Source: Streptomyces poonensis (GTDB taxonomy: Bacteria > Actinomycetota > Actinomycetes > Streptomycetales > Streptomycetaceae). From it: a stretch of 64,000 nt of DNA. Numbering within the stretch: the first letter of the stretch is position 1; every line of letters begins with the position of its first letter. Positions 43,445-53,064 of the stretch are shown in pieces. The position numbers and the translations under genes are program-made. The stretch covers positions 744,001-808,000 of the forward strand of contig NZ_BMVW01000001.1 in NCBI RefSeq assembly GCF_014650915.1. The letters are read 5' to 3'. The notes below the pieces were generated by a model that saw only the letters and a list, made by a program, of their open reading frames with translations, searched no databases and had not been told where the DNA came from.

Positions 43445-44703
43445 GCAGGAACGTCCTCTCGGGTCGTGTGCGCGAGGTGGGCGCCGACGTGGCTGGTCAG
43501 TTCCCAGTCGGTACGGCCGCGCTGTTCGCGCCAGACGGCGCGGACCGCGGCCCCGGCGAGCAGGAGCTGGTAGAAGGGGCCGCCGACGATCAGCTTGAGG
43601 TAGTGCGCGAACCGCACCCGCAGGCCGTACTGCTTGCCGAAGTCGTGCAGTCCGACGACCTCGAAGACGAAGGTCACCAGGGCGGTGACGGCCGGCAGGA
43701 AGGTGAGGAAGGCGATACCGACGGGCACGTCGAGGAAGAGCGCGATGGCCACGTTGAGCGGGATGACGACGCCCGAGACCGCCTGGAGGTACGGCGTCAT
43801 GAGCGTGTAGCGGGCGAGCATCCGCTGCCCGAAGCCGGGCAGCTGCTTCCAGTCGCGCTTGCGGTAGACCTGGAGGAAGCCCTGGTTCCAGCGGGTGCGC
43901 TGCTTCAACAGCGACATCAGGCTGCCGGGGGTCTCCTCGCGGGTGACCATGTCGGAGTCGTACGCGACGACGACCTTCTTGCCGACGCTGGAGAGCCGTA
44001 CGCCCAGGTCGCAGTCCTCGGCGAGGCAGTCGGGGTCCCAGCCGCCGGCCTCCCGCAGCACCGGCGTGCGGACGAAGACGGTGTTGCCGCCGAGCGGGAT
44101 GAACCCTTTCTGCGCGTGCAGATGGAGCCGGGAGCGGAACCAGAAGAAGTACTCCAGGCAGTTGCGCAGGCTGTACCAGCTGGAGTGGAAGTTGATGAGC
44201 TGCACCCCGCCCTGGACGACGTCCGCGCCGGTGGAGCGGAACGCGTGGTCGACATGGGCGAGGAGCTCCGGATGGACCTGGTCCTCGGCGTCGAAGACCC
44301 CGACGACGTCGCCGCGGCAGTGCGGCAGCGCCGTGTTCATGGCCTTCGGCTTGTTCTTCTTCCCGTGGGTGTCGACGACGACGCGGACGCGCGGGTCGCG
44401 GCCGGCCGCCCTGCGGGCCACCTCGGTGGTCTCCGGGTCGTCGTGGCCGACGATGACGATGATCTCGAAGGCGGTGTGCGTGGACTCCAGCAGCCGCTGG
44501 ATGGTGTGGTCGAGCACGGCCTGTTCGTGCCGTGCGGGCAGCAGCAGCGAGAAGGACACGTGCCCGTCGCCGTCCGGTCTGCTGAATCGGGTGGAGGCCA
44601 GCACCTCGGGCGTACGCCACGCGTGCATCTGCCACCACAGGGTGAAGGCCGCCATCCAGAACAGGACGAGCGAGACGACAGCGATGAAGACAGACGTCAG
44701 CAA
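43441..44703 (-). CDS. Processive-type GT2 glycosyltransferase (cellulose/hyaluronan synthase-like)
   Basis: This 420-aa membrane glycosyltransferase has an N-terminal helix, a GT-A domain with VFDAEDQVHPE (nucleotide-sugar Asp), AEDCDLGVRL (catalytic Asp) and QRTRWNQG (the QxxRW polymer-binding motif), then four or so C-terminal helices. These motifs mark processive beta-glycan synthases such as CslA. The start is TTG at 44703 with GGGGGGA 6 nt upstream; no nearer ATG fits. It is the first gene of the four-gene operon ending in a copper radical oxidase. The polymer made is unknown. Confidence 0.92.
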   Translation of the reverse strand: MLTSVFIAVVSLVLFWMAAFTLWWQMHAWRTPEVLASTRFSRPDGDGHVSFSLLLPARHEQAVLDHTIQRLLESTHTAFEIIVIVGHDDPETTEVARRAAGRDPRVRVVVDTHGKKNKPKAMNTALPHCRGDVVGVFDAEDQVHPELLAHVDHAFRSTGADVVQGGVQLINFHSSWYSLRNCLEYFFWFRSRLHLHAQKGFIPLGGNTVFVRTPVLREAGGWDPDCLAEDCDLGVRLSSVGKKVVVAYDSDMVTREETPGSLMSLLKQRTRWNQGFLQVYRKRDWKQLPGFGQRMLARYTLMTPYLQAVSGVVIPLNVAIALFLDVPVGIAFLTFLPAVTALVTFVFEVVGLHDFGKQYGLRVRFAHYLKLIVGGPFYQLLLAGAAVRAVWREQRGRTDWELTSHVGAHLAHTTREDVPA

Positions 44704-44970
44704 AGAAGATCCCCCCGAATCTCAATCCCCCCTGTCGCGACGGGACGCACGTGGCCAATGGCACGTCCGCGCGTCCTTACCGTCGCGTCACCAAGGAGAG
44801 ACTAGGGAAGAACTGTGAAGACCGGGAGCGGTTCCGTTAAATACCGTGTTTCCGTTCGGGCGCACGCGTAGTCGGACGTATCCCTACACACGCCTGGTTA
44901 CACCTCTTTGAGCGACCGATTCAGGCACTTCCGCCACTTCCGGCTCTTCCAGCCACTTCCGGACCGCGCG

Positions 44971-47001
44971 CTATCCGTTCAATGCCGCACGAAGGCGTGC
45001 GGCATCCGTCGTAGGCGCGTCACAGGTGAAATTACGGCAGACGTACGCGGCCGGTTCACCGCCGACGAGCGGACGGTCGGCCAGCAGCGGCAGTTCGTCG
45101 CTGTCCGGGGCGCCCACGGCCACCACGGCGCCGGGGGCGGTGCCCAGGAGTGCCGTACGGTGCAGGGTCCGCGTGCCCGGATGGCCGTCCGGGCCCACGA
45201 CCGCGACCTCGCGCGGCCCGTCCAGCAGCGCCTCCGCGGTGGCGAGCCCCCAGCCGACGAAGCGCGGCGCGCGCGGCCCCAGCGCCTTGACGACGCTCAG
45301 GGCCCGTTCGGCGGCGGTGCGGTGACGCTCGGAGCCGGTGTGCGCGGCGTAGCCGAGGAGGGCACCCGCGGCCGCGGTCCACCCGGAGGGGGCCGCGTTG
45401 TCGGTCGGGTCCTGGGGCCGCCGGATGAGCTGTTCGGCGTCGGCGGCCGTGTCGTACAGGGACCCGGACTCCGGGTCGGTGAACCGGTCGAGCACCTGGT
45501 CGAGCAGCAGCCCGGCGAACTCGAGCCACACGCCCTCCCCGGTGACGGAGGCGAGCGCGAGGAAGCCCTCGGCGACGTCGGCGTAGTCCTCCAGGACGCC
45601 CGCGTTGGCGCCGGCGCGACCGTCCTTGCTGGTGCGGGCGAGCCGTCCGTGGTCGTCCAGGTGCAGCCGGACCAGGAGGTCGGCGGCGGCGAGCGCGGCG
45701 TCGACGAGGTCGGGCCGCTCGAAGTAGGCGCCGGTCTCGGCGAGGGCGGCGACGGCGAGCCCGTTCCAGGCGGCGACCACCTTGTCATCGCGGCCGGGCG
45801 CGGGGCGCCGGGAGCGCGCGTCCAGCAGCCGGCGCCGGACCGACTCGACCCGCCGGGCGTCGAACACGCCCTCCTGCTGCGGCAGCTGGAGCACCGACTG
45901 CCCGTGCTCGAAGGTACCCTCCTCGGTCACCCCGAAGTACTGGGCGGCGAGCCGGGCGTCGTCCTCCCCGAGCACCTCGGCGAGCTGCGCGGGCGTCCAC
46001 ACGTAATAGGCGCCCTCGACGTGCTTCCCCGTCCCGTCGTCGCTGTCGGCGTCGAGCGCGGAGGCGAACCCGCCCTCGGCGGTCCGCAGCTCGCGCACCA
46101 TGAAGTCGGCGGTCTCCAGGGCGACCCGGCGGGCCAGCTCGGAACCGGTGGAGCGCCACAGGTGGGCGTACACGCGGCAGAGCAGCGCGTTGTCGTACAG
46201 CATCTTCTCGAAGTGCGGCACCACCCACTCCCGGTCCACGGAGTACCGCGCGAACCCTCCCCCGAGCTGGTCGTAGATGCCGCCGCGGGCCATGCGCTCA
46301 CAGGTGTCCCGGGCCATCTGCAGGGCCCCCTCGGCGCCGGTCCGCGCATGGTGGCGCAGCAGGAACTCGACGACCATGGACGGCGGGAACTTGGGCGCCC
46401 CGCCGAACCCGCCGTGCGCGGCGTCGTACTCCCGGGTGAGCCCGAGCAGGGCCTGCGCGAGCTCCGGTTCGCCGGGGGCGTCCACGGCACCGTGCTTCAG
46501 CTCGCGTCCGGCCAGGTCCCGGACGATCTTCCCGGCGACCTCGGCGACCTCCTCCCGGCGGTCGGTCCACGCGGCCCGTACGCCCTCCAGGACCTGCCGG
46601 AAGGACGGCATGCCGTGCCGGGGCTCGGGCGGGAAGTAGGTGCCGAAGTAGAAGGGCTCGGCGTCCGCGGTGAGGAACACGGTCATGGGCCAGCCGCCGT
46701 GCCCGGTGGCCGCCTGCACGGCCTCCATGTACACGGCGTCGACATCGGGCCGCTCCTCCCGGTCGACCTTCACGCTGACGAAGTGGGCGTTCATGTAGGC
46801 GGCGGTCTCCGGGTCCTCGAAGGACTCGCTAGCTAGAACATGACACCAATGGCAACTGCTGTACCCGACGCTGAGCAGCACGGGCACGTCCCTCCGGCGC
46901 GCCTCCTCGAAGGCCTCCGGCGACCAGGGCCACCAGTCCACGGGGTTCTCGGCGTGCTGGAGGAGGTAGGGCGAGGTCTCTTGGGCCAGTCGGTTCGGCA
47001 T
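44971..47001 (-). CDS. DUF255 thioredoxin-fold protein (YyaL/SSP411-like)
   Basis: This 676-aa protein starts with a thioredoxin-like domain (about 1-165) containing [15 protein letters not shown], a CxxC-type redox motif, followed by an (alpha/alpha)6-barrel of the glycosyl-hydrolase/epimerase-like type. It is the widely conserved YyaL/spermatogenesis-associated protein 20 family, whose reaction is not established. ATG at 47001 matches the family start [20 protein letters not shown] at 47010 is possible. It is monocistronic and divergent from the STAND NTPase gene. Confidence 0.92.
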   Translation of the reverse strand: MPNRLAQETSPYLLQHAENPVDWWPWSPEAFEEARRRDVPVLLSVGYSSCHWCHVLASESFEDPETAAYMNAHFVSVKVDREERPDVDAVYMEAVQAATGHGGWPMTVFLTADAEPFYFGTYFPPEPRHGMPSFRQVLEGVRAAWTDRREEVAEVAGKIVRDLAGRELKHGAVDAPGEPELAQALLGLTREYDAAHGGFGGAPKFPPSMVVEFLLRHHARTGAEGALQMARDTCERMARGGIYDQLGGGFARYSVDREWVVPHFEKMLYDNALLCRVYAHLWRSTGSELARRVALETADFMVRELRTAEGGFASALDADSDDGTGKHVEGAYYVWTPAQLAEVLGEDDARLAAQYFGVTEEGTFEHGQSVLQLPQQEGVFDARRVESVRRRLLDARSRRPAPGRDDKVVAAWNGLAVAALAETGAYFERPDLVDAALAAADLLVRLHLDDHGRLARTSKDGRAGANAGVLEDYADVAEGFLALASVTGEGVWLEFAGLLLDQVLDRFTDPESGSLYDTAADAEQLIRRPQDPTDNAAPSGWTAAAGALLGYAAHTGSERHRTAAERALSVVKALGPRAPRFVGWGLATAEALLDGPREVAVVGPDGHPGTRTLHRTALLGTAPGAVVAVGAPDSDELPLLADRPLVGGEPAAYVCRNFTCDAPTTDAARLRAALNG

Positions 47002-47249
47002 GGTGTCCATCCTGCCGCAGTACCCGGATCCGGCCATGCAGCACGGGGTGGTGCGCCCGGGGCGAGCCGATCACGGGGGCACCGGCGCGTCGTCGCCCCG
47101 CGCCCGCCGCCCGGACCGTTCCTTCACGCCGCCCACGCGAAGTCGGCACGCCCGTACGACACTTGGGGGCGCACACCTCTCTCGCGTTCGCGCCCCGTCC
47201 GCAGCACACTTGTCCCGGGCAGACCGTTGTCGTCGGAGGGGGACATGAC

Positions 47250-50200
47250 ATGCGGGGAAGCCATCGGGCGGAGGCCGAGCGGCTGTTGGCCAGAGCCGTG
47301 GAGGAGGAGGTCCGCCGCTCGGGCGGGCACACGGACGGCGCCGTGCTGCTGGCGCGCGCCCGTACAGCCCTGGACACCATGGCCCGGTCGGCCGGCGAGG
47401 AGTACGAGGCGTACACGCGTGCGCTGGACGAGTCCGAGGAGGGCCGGCTCACCTTCGCGCAGCGCTACGCCAAGGAGGGGGCGGGCACTCCCCTGCTGGT
47501 GGCGGCCGTCGCCGCCGTCGCCGCGGCCGTGGCCGACCTGGCCCTCGGCACCGGCACGGGCACGGCCCTGACCGCCGGGGCCACCGTGGGCGTCGTCGCC
47601 GCCGCGGCCACCGTCGTGAAGGTGACCGCCGCGCATCTCCCGGCCGCCCACCACCGCGCGGGCGCGCTCGGCCAGCCGGGCGGCCCCGAGCAGCTGCGGC
47701 TGCAGTGGCTGACCGCGCTGGAGGTGCGCGGCATCCGCCCGTTCCTGGACCAGCAGCGCGTGCTCAGCGCCAGCACCGGGGCGAAGAAGAAGACGGCGCC
47801 CCAGCTGCGCGGTACGGACAAGAGCGCGGCGGCCCGCCGGCGCAGCGTGCTGGAGCAGTCCTTCCAGCAGCTCCCGGAGGCGGACGGACCGTTCGCCGGG
47901 CGGCGGGCGGAGCTGGCCCGGATCCGGCAGTGGGTGCAGGCCGCCCGTGCCAGCACCGAGACCCGCCCGGCCGTCGTCGTGCTGCACGGCGCGTCCGGCT
48001 CCGGCCGTACGACGCTCGCGGTGCGCGCGGCCCACGATCTGCGGGACCAGTTCCGTGGCGCGTGCGTCGTGGACCTGCGCGGCGACAGCCCGGAGGAGCC
48101 GCCGCTGTCCACCCGGGACGCCCTGCTGCATCTGCTGAACCGGCTCGGCGCGCCCCGCGAACAGCTGCTGTTCCGTGAGCGCTCCTCCCCCGACCAGCAG
48201 GTCAGACGGCTCGCCGAGCTGTACCACCGGCATCTGACCGGCCTGCCGGTGACGATCGTGCTGGACGACGCCTCGGACCCCGAACAGGTCCGCACCCTCG
48301 TCCCCGAACGCTCCGACAGCCTCGTCCTCGTCACCACCCGCTCCCCGCTCGCCCTGCCCGCCGACCTCCCCGCCTGGGTGCACCAGCTCCCCGTCGAGGC
48401 CCTGGACGAGGCGGGCACGGAGGAGCTCCTCGCCGCGGCCGCCCAGGAGCGGCCGGACCCGTACGACGCCCAGGCGGCCGAGCGCATCCGCGAGCTGTGC
48501 GGCGGACTGCCCCTCGCGCTGCGCGTCGCCGGCTCCGCCCTCGGCCCGCGCACACCCCGGCAACTGGCCGCGGATCTCGGCGCGTACGGCCCGGTCGAGC
48601 CCGTCGAACGCACCCTGTGGCTGCGCTACACCGATCAGTCCGGCACCGCGCGGCGGCTGCTGCGGCGCCTGGCGCTGGCGGGCCGCGCCTCCCTGGGCGC
48701 CGCCGCCGCGGCCTCCCTGCTCGCCACCGACGAGCCGGAGGCGAGCCGCCACCTCACCGCGCTCGCCCGCGCCGGACTGATCGACCACGTCCGCGGCGAC
48801 CGCTACCGCCTGCACGACCTCGTCCGTGTCTTCGCGCAGGCCCGGCTGCTGGACGAGGAGGAGCCGGCCGAGCGCACGGCGGCCCAGGAGCGTCTGATCG
48901 TCAACTACGCGGAGCTCGCCGACTCGGTGCTGCGCCTGGTCGACGGCAAGATGTCCACGCGCTCGGACCGGTTCGGCCCGCACGGCTTCACCTCGCTCGA
49001 CGAGGCGCTGCGCTGGCTGGACGACGAGTCCAGCTTCATCACGTCCACGCTGCGGCACACCGAGGGCGTGAACCAGGCGGCCGTGCTCAATCTGCTGGGC
49101 GCCCTGTGCGACTACTGCCTGCTGCGCGGCGACCTCTACCGTCTGGGCGAGATCAGCGAGCTGGCCCGGGCGGTCGACCAGGGCCTGCTGATCCGCTCGG
49201 TCCAGTGGCGCACCGGCATCGCGGCCCGCCAGCTCGGCGAGCTCGACAAGGCACGCACGACGCTGACCTCCGTCGTCGACCTCTACATGGAGGCCCACCA
49301 CGACGCGGGCGCCGCCCGTGCCCTCACCTCGCTCGGCATCACGCTGCACCACCAGGGCAACCTGACCGAGGCGGCGGCTCGCCTGCGGGAGGCCCTGGAC
49401 CTCCAGCAGGCGCCCGAGCTGTCCGTGGACCGCGCCTGGACGATGCACGCGCTGGCGGCGGTGGAGCGCGACCGGGCCCGCCTGAAGGAGGCGCACGACC
49501 TGCTCACCCGGTCCCTGGCGCTGCACCGCGAGGGCGAGTCGGTGCACGGCGAGGCCTGGGCCCACTACCAGCTCGGCCAGCTCTGCCTGCGCATGGGCGA
49601 CGTACCGCGGGCGGAGAGGGAGCTGCGCAGCGCCCTGGAGCTGTACGGCCGGACCCGGGACGGCCGCGGCGAGGCCTGGGCCATGACGCAGCTGGGCCGG
49701 GCCCGGCTGGTCGCCGGGGACGCGTCCGCCGCGGTGGACGCCCTGCGCCGGGCGGCCTCCCGCCACCAGGAGAACGAGGACGTGCGCGGGGTGGCCTGGA
49801 CGGTGTACTACCTGGGCCAGGCCCTGGAGGAGACGGGCAACCTGGACCAGGCGGTGCGCGAGCTGGAACGCTCCCGCACGATGTTCTCCCGGATGCGGGA
49901 CATGTACGGGCTGGCCGGCGCCCGGCACCACTCGGGCCGGATGTCCCGCGACCAGCGCGCGGTCCAGACGGGCTCCCTGCGCAACTCCGGTTTCGCCCGC
50001 CAGCTGCTCGCCGACGCCCGCGCGGACTTCCAGCGCGTCGGCGTCGCCCACGGCGAGGCCTGGTCCTGCCTGGAGCTGGCGGTGGTGGACGCGGGCAACG
50101 CCCGCACCGCGCAGGCCCTCGCCCTGTGCGACGAGGCGGTGACCCTCTTCATGTCCTACGGCGACCGCCGCGGCGAGGACTGGGCCCGCTTCCTGCGCTG

Positions 50201-50453
50201 CACCCTGCTGCCGTACGCGGCCCCCGGCGGCGTCGAGATCGGCACCGCGGTCGCCCAGGAGGAGCTGGCCCAGCTGGCCCGCGCCGCCCATCCGCTGCGC
50301 GACACGAAGCTGGACGAGTACGTGGAGGCGTACCAGCTGCTGCTGGAACGGGGCGTCGACCTGGAGGCCGGCTGGCGCGCCTGGTCCCTGGGCATGGTCC
50401 CGGACCGCCACGCGCGGGAGGTGATGGGGGTACCGGTGACGGGAGCCCCGTGA
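47250..50453 (+). CDS. Membrane-anchored STAND NTPase with TPR repeats
   Basis: This 1067-aa protein has an N-terminal helical region with two hydrophobic helices (about 75-130). An NB-ARC-type NTPase follows, with Walker A GASGSGRTT at 247-255, Walker B TIVLDDASD, a sensor Arg in LVTTRSPL and the GLPLAL motif. Next come a winged helix (YRLHDLVRVFAQ) and about ten TPRs (about 640-1010), with repeated phrases such as GEAWAHYQLGQLCLR and GEAWAMTQLGRARLV. It lacks the SARP DNA-binding domain of AfsR. It probably works as a signal-dependent assembly or switch, perhaps in regulation or defence. ATG at 47250 has GGAGGGGGA upstream. Confidence 0.9.
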   Translation: MRGSHRAEAERLLARAVEEEVRRSGGHTDGAVLLARARTALDTMARSAGEEYEAYTRALDESEEGRLTFAQRYAKEGAGTPLLVAAVAAVAAAVADLALGTGTGTALTAGATVGVVAAAATVVKVTAAHLPAAHHRAGALGQPGGPEQLRLQWLTALEVRGIRPFLDQQRVLSASTGAKKKTAPQLRGTDKSAAARRRSVLEQSFQQLPEADGPFAGRRAELARIRQWVQAARASTETRPAVVVLHGASGSGRTTLAVRAAHDLRDQFRGACVVDLRGDSPEEPPLSTRDALLHLLNRLGAPREQLLFRERSSPDQQVRRLAELYHRHLTGLPVTIVLDDASDPEQVRTLVPERSDSLVLVTTRSPLALPADLPAWVHQLPVEALDEAGTEELLAAAAQERPDPYDAQAAERIRELCGGLPLALRVAGSALGPRTPRQLAADLGAYGPVEPVERTLWLRYTDQSGTARRLLRRLALAGRASLGAAAAASLLATDEPEASRHLTALARAGLIDHVRGDRYRLHDLVRVFAQARLLDEEEPAERTAAQERLIVNYAELADSVLRLVDGKMSTRSDRFGPHGFTSLDEALRWLDDESSFITSTLRHTEGVNQAAVLNLLGALCDYCLLRGDLYRLGEISELARAVDQGLLIRSVQWRTGIAARQLGELDKARTTLTSVVDLYMEAHHDAGAARALTSLGITLHHQGNLTEAAARLREALDLQQAPELSVDRAWTMHALAAVERDRARLKEAHDLLTRSLALHREGESVHGEAWAHYQLGQLCLRMGDVPRAERELRSALELYGRTRDGRGEAWAMTQLGRARLVAGDASAAVDALRRAASRHQENEDVRGVAWTVYYLGQALEETGNLDQAVRELERSRTMFSRMRDMYGLAGARHHSGRMSRDQRAVQTGSLRNSGFARQLLADARADFQRVGVAHGEAWSCLELAVVDAGNARTAQALALCDEAVTLFMSYGDRRGEDWARFLRCTLLPYAAPGGVEIGTAVAQEELAQLARAAHPLRDTKLDEYVEAYQLLLERGVDLEAGWRAWSLGMVPDRHAREVMGVPVTGAP

Positions 50454-50464
50454 AGGACGAACGC

Positions 50465-50506
50465 GGCATGGTCCCGCGGCGCCCGGAGGCGCCGCGGGAC
50501 CATGCC
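50465..50506. terminator. Perfect 19-bp hairpin terminator
   Basis: Arms at 50465-50483 and 50488-50506 are perfectly complementary with the 4-nt loop CGGA. It lies between the convergent STAND gene and the small membrane-protein gene and can end transcription of both. Confidence 0.93.
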
Positions 50507-50515
50507 GTCAGCCCG

Positions 50516-50770
50516 TCAGCCCTTGGCGGGGGTGGCCTTCCCACCGGTCTCGGACGCCGAGGACGCCGAGGAAGCGGCCGACCCGTCGTCCGCCTCCTTG
50601 AAGTCCACCCTGCCCATGTGCTTGTTCAGGGACTTCATCAGCCCCCACACCGCCAGGGCCATCACCGCGAACACGATGAAGCCGAGGACGCCGGGGGTCA
50701 CCTTGTCCTCGTCGACCTCGGCCGCGAGGGGGACCAGGTGCGTCATTGCCAGGCTTGCGCTTGCGCTCAT
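50516..50770 (-). CDS. Small single-pass membrane protein downstream of mca
   Basis: This 84-aa protein has one membrane helix (PGVLGFIVFAVMALAVWGL) followed by a basic segment and an Ala/Ser-rich tail. ATG at 50770 begins 2 nt after the mca stop. ATG at 50779 overlaps mca by 8 nt and ATG at 50746 is a third option. None has a strong ribosome site, so translation is probably coupled to mca. The position after mca is, from memory, conserved in Streptomyces. Function unknown. Confidence 0.8.
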   Translation of the reverse strand: MSASASLAMTHLVPLAAEVDEDKVTPGVLGFIVFAVMALAVWGLMKSLNKHMGRVDFKEADDGSAASSASSASETGGKATPAKG

Positions 50771-50771
50771 A

Positions 50772-51653
50772 TCAGACATTGTCGCGGATGCCCGCGAACA
50801 GGTCGTCCTCGGGGAGGGAGGTGTCCACGAGGGACTTCGCGAGCTCGTACTCCTCCGTAGGCCAGACCTCCTTCTGGAGCTCCAGCGGAACCCGGAACCA
50901 GCCGCCGTCGGGGTCGATCTGCGTGGCGTGCGCGATCAGCGCCTTGTCCCGGATCTCGTAGAAGTCCGCGCAGGGCACGTGCGTGGTCAGGGTGCGGTCC
51001 TTGTGGCCCGACTCGTCCCAGCGCTTGAGCCACTCCCCGTACGGCGACTCGAGGCCGCGGTCCACCATCGCCTGGTGCAGCGCCTCGGTGCGCTGACGGT
51101 TGAAGCCCTGGTTGTAGTAGAGCTTCTGCGGCTGGTACGCGGGGCCGTACTCCGCCTCGGGGTACTTCGCGGTGTCCGCCGCGCCCTCGAACGCCACCAT
51201 CGTGATCTTGTGGGTCATGATGTGGTCGGGGTGCGGGTAGCCGCCGTTCTCGTCGTAGGTGGTGATCACCTGCGGGCGGAACGAGCGGATCTGCTTCACC
51301 AGCTCCCCCGCCGCCTTGTCGACGTCCTCCAGGGCGAAGCAGCCCTCGGGGAGCGGCGGCAGCGGGTCGCCCTCGGGCAGCCCGGAGTCGACGAACCCGA
51401 GCCACTCCTGCTTGATCCCGAGGATCTCGCGTGCCTCGTCCATCTCCTTCTTGCGTACTTCGTGGATGTGCTCCTCGATGTACTTGTCGCCCTGCAGCTT
51501 GGGATTGAGGATGGAACCGCGTTCCCCGCCCGTGCAGGTCACGACCAGCACGTCCACCCCCTCGGACACATACTTCGCCATGGTGGCCGCGCCCTTGCTC
51601 GACTCGTCGTCGGGGTGAGCGTGCACGGCCATCAGTCGCAGCTGGTCAGTCAA
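50772..51653 (-). CDS. mca: Mycothiol S-conjugate amidase
   Basis: This 293-aa zinc amidase cleaves mycothiol S-conjugates to a mercapturic acid and GlcN-Ins, detoxifying electrophiles and antibiotics. Zinc ligands are in VHAHPDDESSKG (HPDD) and GGYPHPDHIMTH. Length and motifs are typical of LmbE-family Mca rather than the deacetylase MshB. The TTG start at 51653 gives the usual N-terminus MTDQLRLMAVHAHPDDES; GAGG lies about 8 nt upstream. No sigma-R-type promoter is evident within the upstream 100 bp. Confidence 0.95.
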   Translation of the reverse strand: MTDQLRLMAVHAHPDDESSKGAATMAKYVSEGVDVLVVTCTGGERGSILNPKLQGDKYIEEHIHEVRKKEMDEAREILGIKQEWLGFVDSGLPEGDPLPPLPEGCFALEDVDKAAGELVKQIRSFRPQVITTYDENGGYPHPDHIMTHKITMVAFEGAADTAKYPEAEYGPAYQPQKLYYNQGFNRQRTEALHQAMVDRGLESPYGEWLKRWDESGHKDRTLTTHVPCADFYEIRDKALIAHATQIDPDGGWFRVPLELQKEVWPTEEYELAKSLVDTSLPEDDLFAGIRDNV

Positions 51654-51824
51654 GACTCCATCCTCGGTCGATCGGCGCCCGGCCGGATCTCGGTGACTCG
51701 GCCCGGTGTGAACCGGGGTGTCGGGCGGCTTCTATAGTGACCGAATCGGCGGGTGAAAAATTTCCGGGCCGGACCCTCCGGGGCCTTTTCGGTGGTTTCA
51801 TCCGAGCTTTCCGGGAGGACGATC

Positions 51825-52223
51825 ATGAGTACGGCGAGCACGCAGCTGCCCGAGGGCCGGTACGGCCGCTCCGCCGACGCGCGGGCGGACCGCACTCTCA
51901 AGATCGCCGGTGCCGTGCTGGGCGCGGCCCTGGTCGTCCTCGTCGCCTGGTTCGGCTATCACTACGTCGCCGGCAGCAGGATCAGCGCCGAAGTGATCAA
52001 GTTCGAGCTCTCGGACCGCTCGGTCGAGGCGCACCTCGAGGTCCGCAAGGACGCGGACGTGGACGGTTACTGCACGCTCCGCTCGCAGGACGAGACGGGC
52101 AAGGAGGTCGGCCGCGCCGACTTCCGCTTCGACGGGGACGCCACCCGCATCGACGAGGTCGTCACGCTCCGCACGACGGCCCCCGGCACCACGGCCGAAC
52201 TGATGGGCTGCCACGCCGGCTGA
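51825..52223 (+). CDS. DUF4307 membrane protein
   Basis: This 132-aa protein has a short cytoplasmic N-terminus with PEGRYGRSADARADRTLK, one membrane helix (IAGAVLGAALVVLVAWFGYH) and an outside beta-rich domain of about 80 residues ending MGCHAG. It matches DUF4307, a family of unknown function common in actinobacteria beside mca and greA. ATG at 51825 has GGGAGGAC about 6 nt upstream. A TATAGT -10-like hexamer lies at 51733-51738. It diverges from mca and precedes greA. Confidence 0.9.
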   Translation: MSTASTQLPEGRYGRSADARADRTLKIAGAVLGAALVVLVAWFGYHYVAGSRISAEVIKFELSDRSVEAHLEVRKDADVDGYCTLRSQDETGKEVGRADFRFDGDATRIDEVVTLRTTAPGTTAELMGCHAG

Positions 52224-52432
52224 ACCGGCGCCCCGCGGCCGCCGCGAGCGGCCGGGTCATCCCCGCGACCTGGCGTGTCTTCCGGGCTGACCAGCGTTGA
52301 CGTGATTTCCGTCGCTTATGTCCTCCCCCTACGGCCACTGAATTGTTAGGCTCGTGGTTTCGCCCACTCGTGAAGGACCATTCTTCTGGGTAGGGCGATG
52401 ATTTGTATGCCAAGTACCTACGAGGAGCACCT

Positions 52433-52930
52433 GTGACCCAGACCAGCGAGAACGTCACCTGGCTGACCCAGGAGGCGTACAACAAGCTCAAGGACGAGCT
52501 TGAGTACCTTACTGGTCCCGCACGCACGGAGATCTCCGCGAAGATCGCCGCGGCGCGCGAGGAGGGCGACCTGCGCGAGAACGGCGGGTACCACGCGGCC
52601 AAGGAGGAGCAGGGCAAGCAGGAGCTCCGCGTGCGCCAGCTCACCCAGCTCCTGGAGACCGCGAAGGTCGGCGAGGCCCCCGCCGCCGACGGTGCCGTGG
52701 CGCCCGGCATGGTCGTGACCATCGCCTTCGACGGTGACGAGGACGACACCCTCACCTTCCTGCTCGCCTCCCGCGAGTACGCGAGCTCCGACGTCGAGAC
52801 CTACTCGCCGCAGTCCCCGCTCGGCAAGGGCGTGATCGGTAAGAAGGTCGGCGAGGACGCCCGCTACGAGCTCCCGAACGGCAGGACGGCCTCGGTGAAG
52901 GTCCTCAAGGCCGAGCCCTACCAGGGCTGA
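52433..52930 (+). CDS. greA: Transcription elongation factor GreA
   Basis: This 165-aa factor stimulates transcript cleavage by backtracked RNA polymerase. The N-terminal coiled coil has the tip acidic residues in REEGDLRENGGYHAAKEEQ, and the C-terminal globular domain ends GRTASVKVLKAEPY. GTG at 52433 has GAGGAG 6 nt upstream. Length is normal. It is monocistronic, with a hairpin at 52995-53037 between it and the convergent dehydratase gene. Confidence 0.96.
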   Translation: MTQTSENVTWLTQEAYNKLKDELEYLTGPARTEISAKIAAAREEGDLRENGGYHAAKEEQGKQELRVRQLTQLLETAKVGEAPAADGAVAPGMVVTIAFDGDEDDTLTFLLASREYASSDVETYSPQSPLGKGVIGKKVGEDARYELPNGRTASVKVLKAEPYQG

Positions 52931-52994
52931 GCCGCCGCTCGCCCCGTGCGGACCGGTCGGCGCCGCACCGGCTCCCGGCCCGCGAACCGACCTC

Positions 52995-53037
52995 GACGAC
53001 GCCCCCTGACGCCCTCCCGGCGCCCGGGGGCGTCGTC
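52995..53037. terminator. Hairpin terminator between greA and ilvA
   Basis: GACGACGCCCCC (52995-53006) and GGGGGCGTCGTC (53026-53037) form a perfect 12-bp stem around a 19-nt loop. It lies between convergent genes and can serve both. Confidence 0.85.
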
Positions 53038-53064
53038 ATGTCCGCCCGCGTCCACGGCCGGCGG

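Noticed and set aside
41795..44764. A single 989-codon protein covering both GT-C and GT2
   Set aside because: The upstream part is an out-of-frame shadow of the GT2 gene. The real GT-C begins at the GTG at 43444 overlapping the GT2 stop.
47124..50411. A 1095-codon minus-strand frame opposite the STAND NTPase
   Set aside because: Low-complexity Gln/Gly/Arg/Val composition and no family motifs, while the plus strand encodes intact NB-ARC and TPR motifs.
51654..51824. A sigma-R promoter for mca
   Set aside because: mca is a sigma-R target in S. coelicolor as I recall, but no GGAAT-N18-GTT match was found by eye in this gap.
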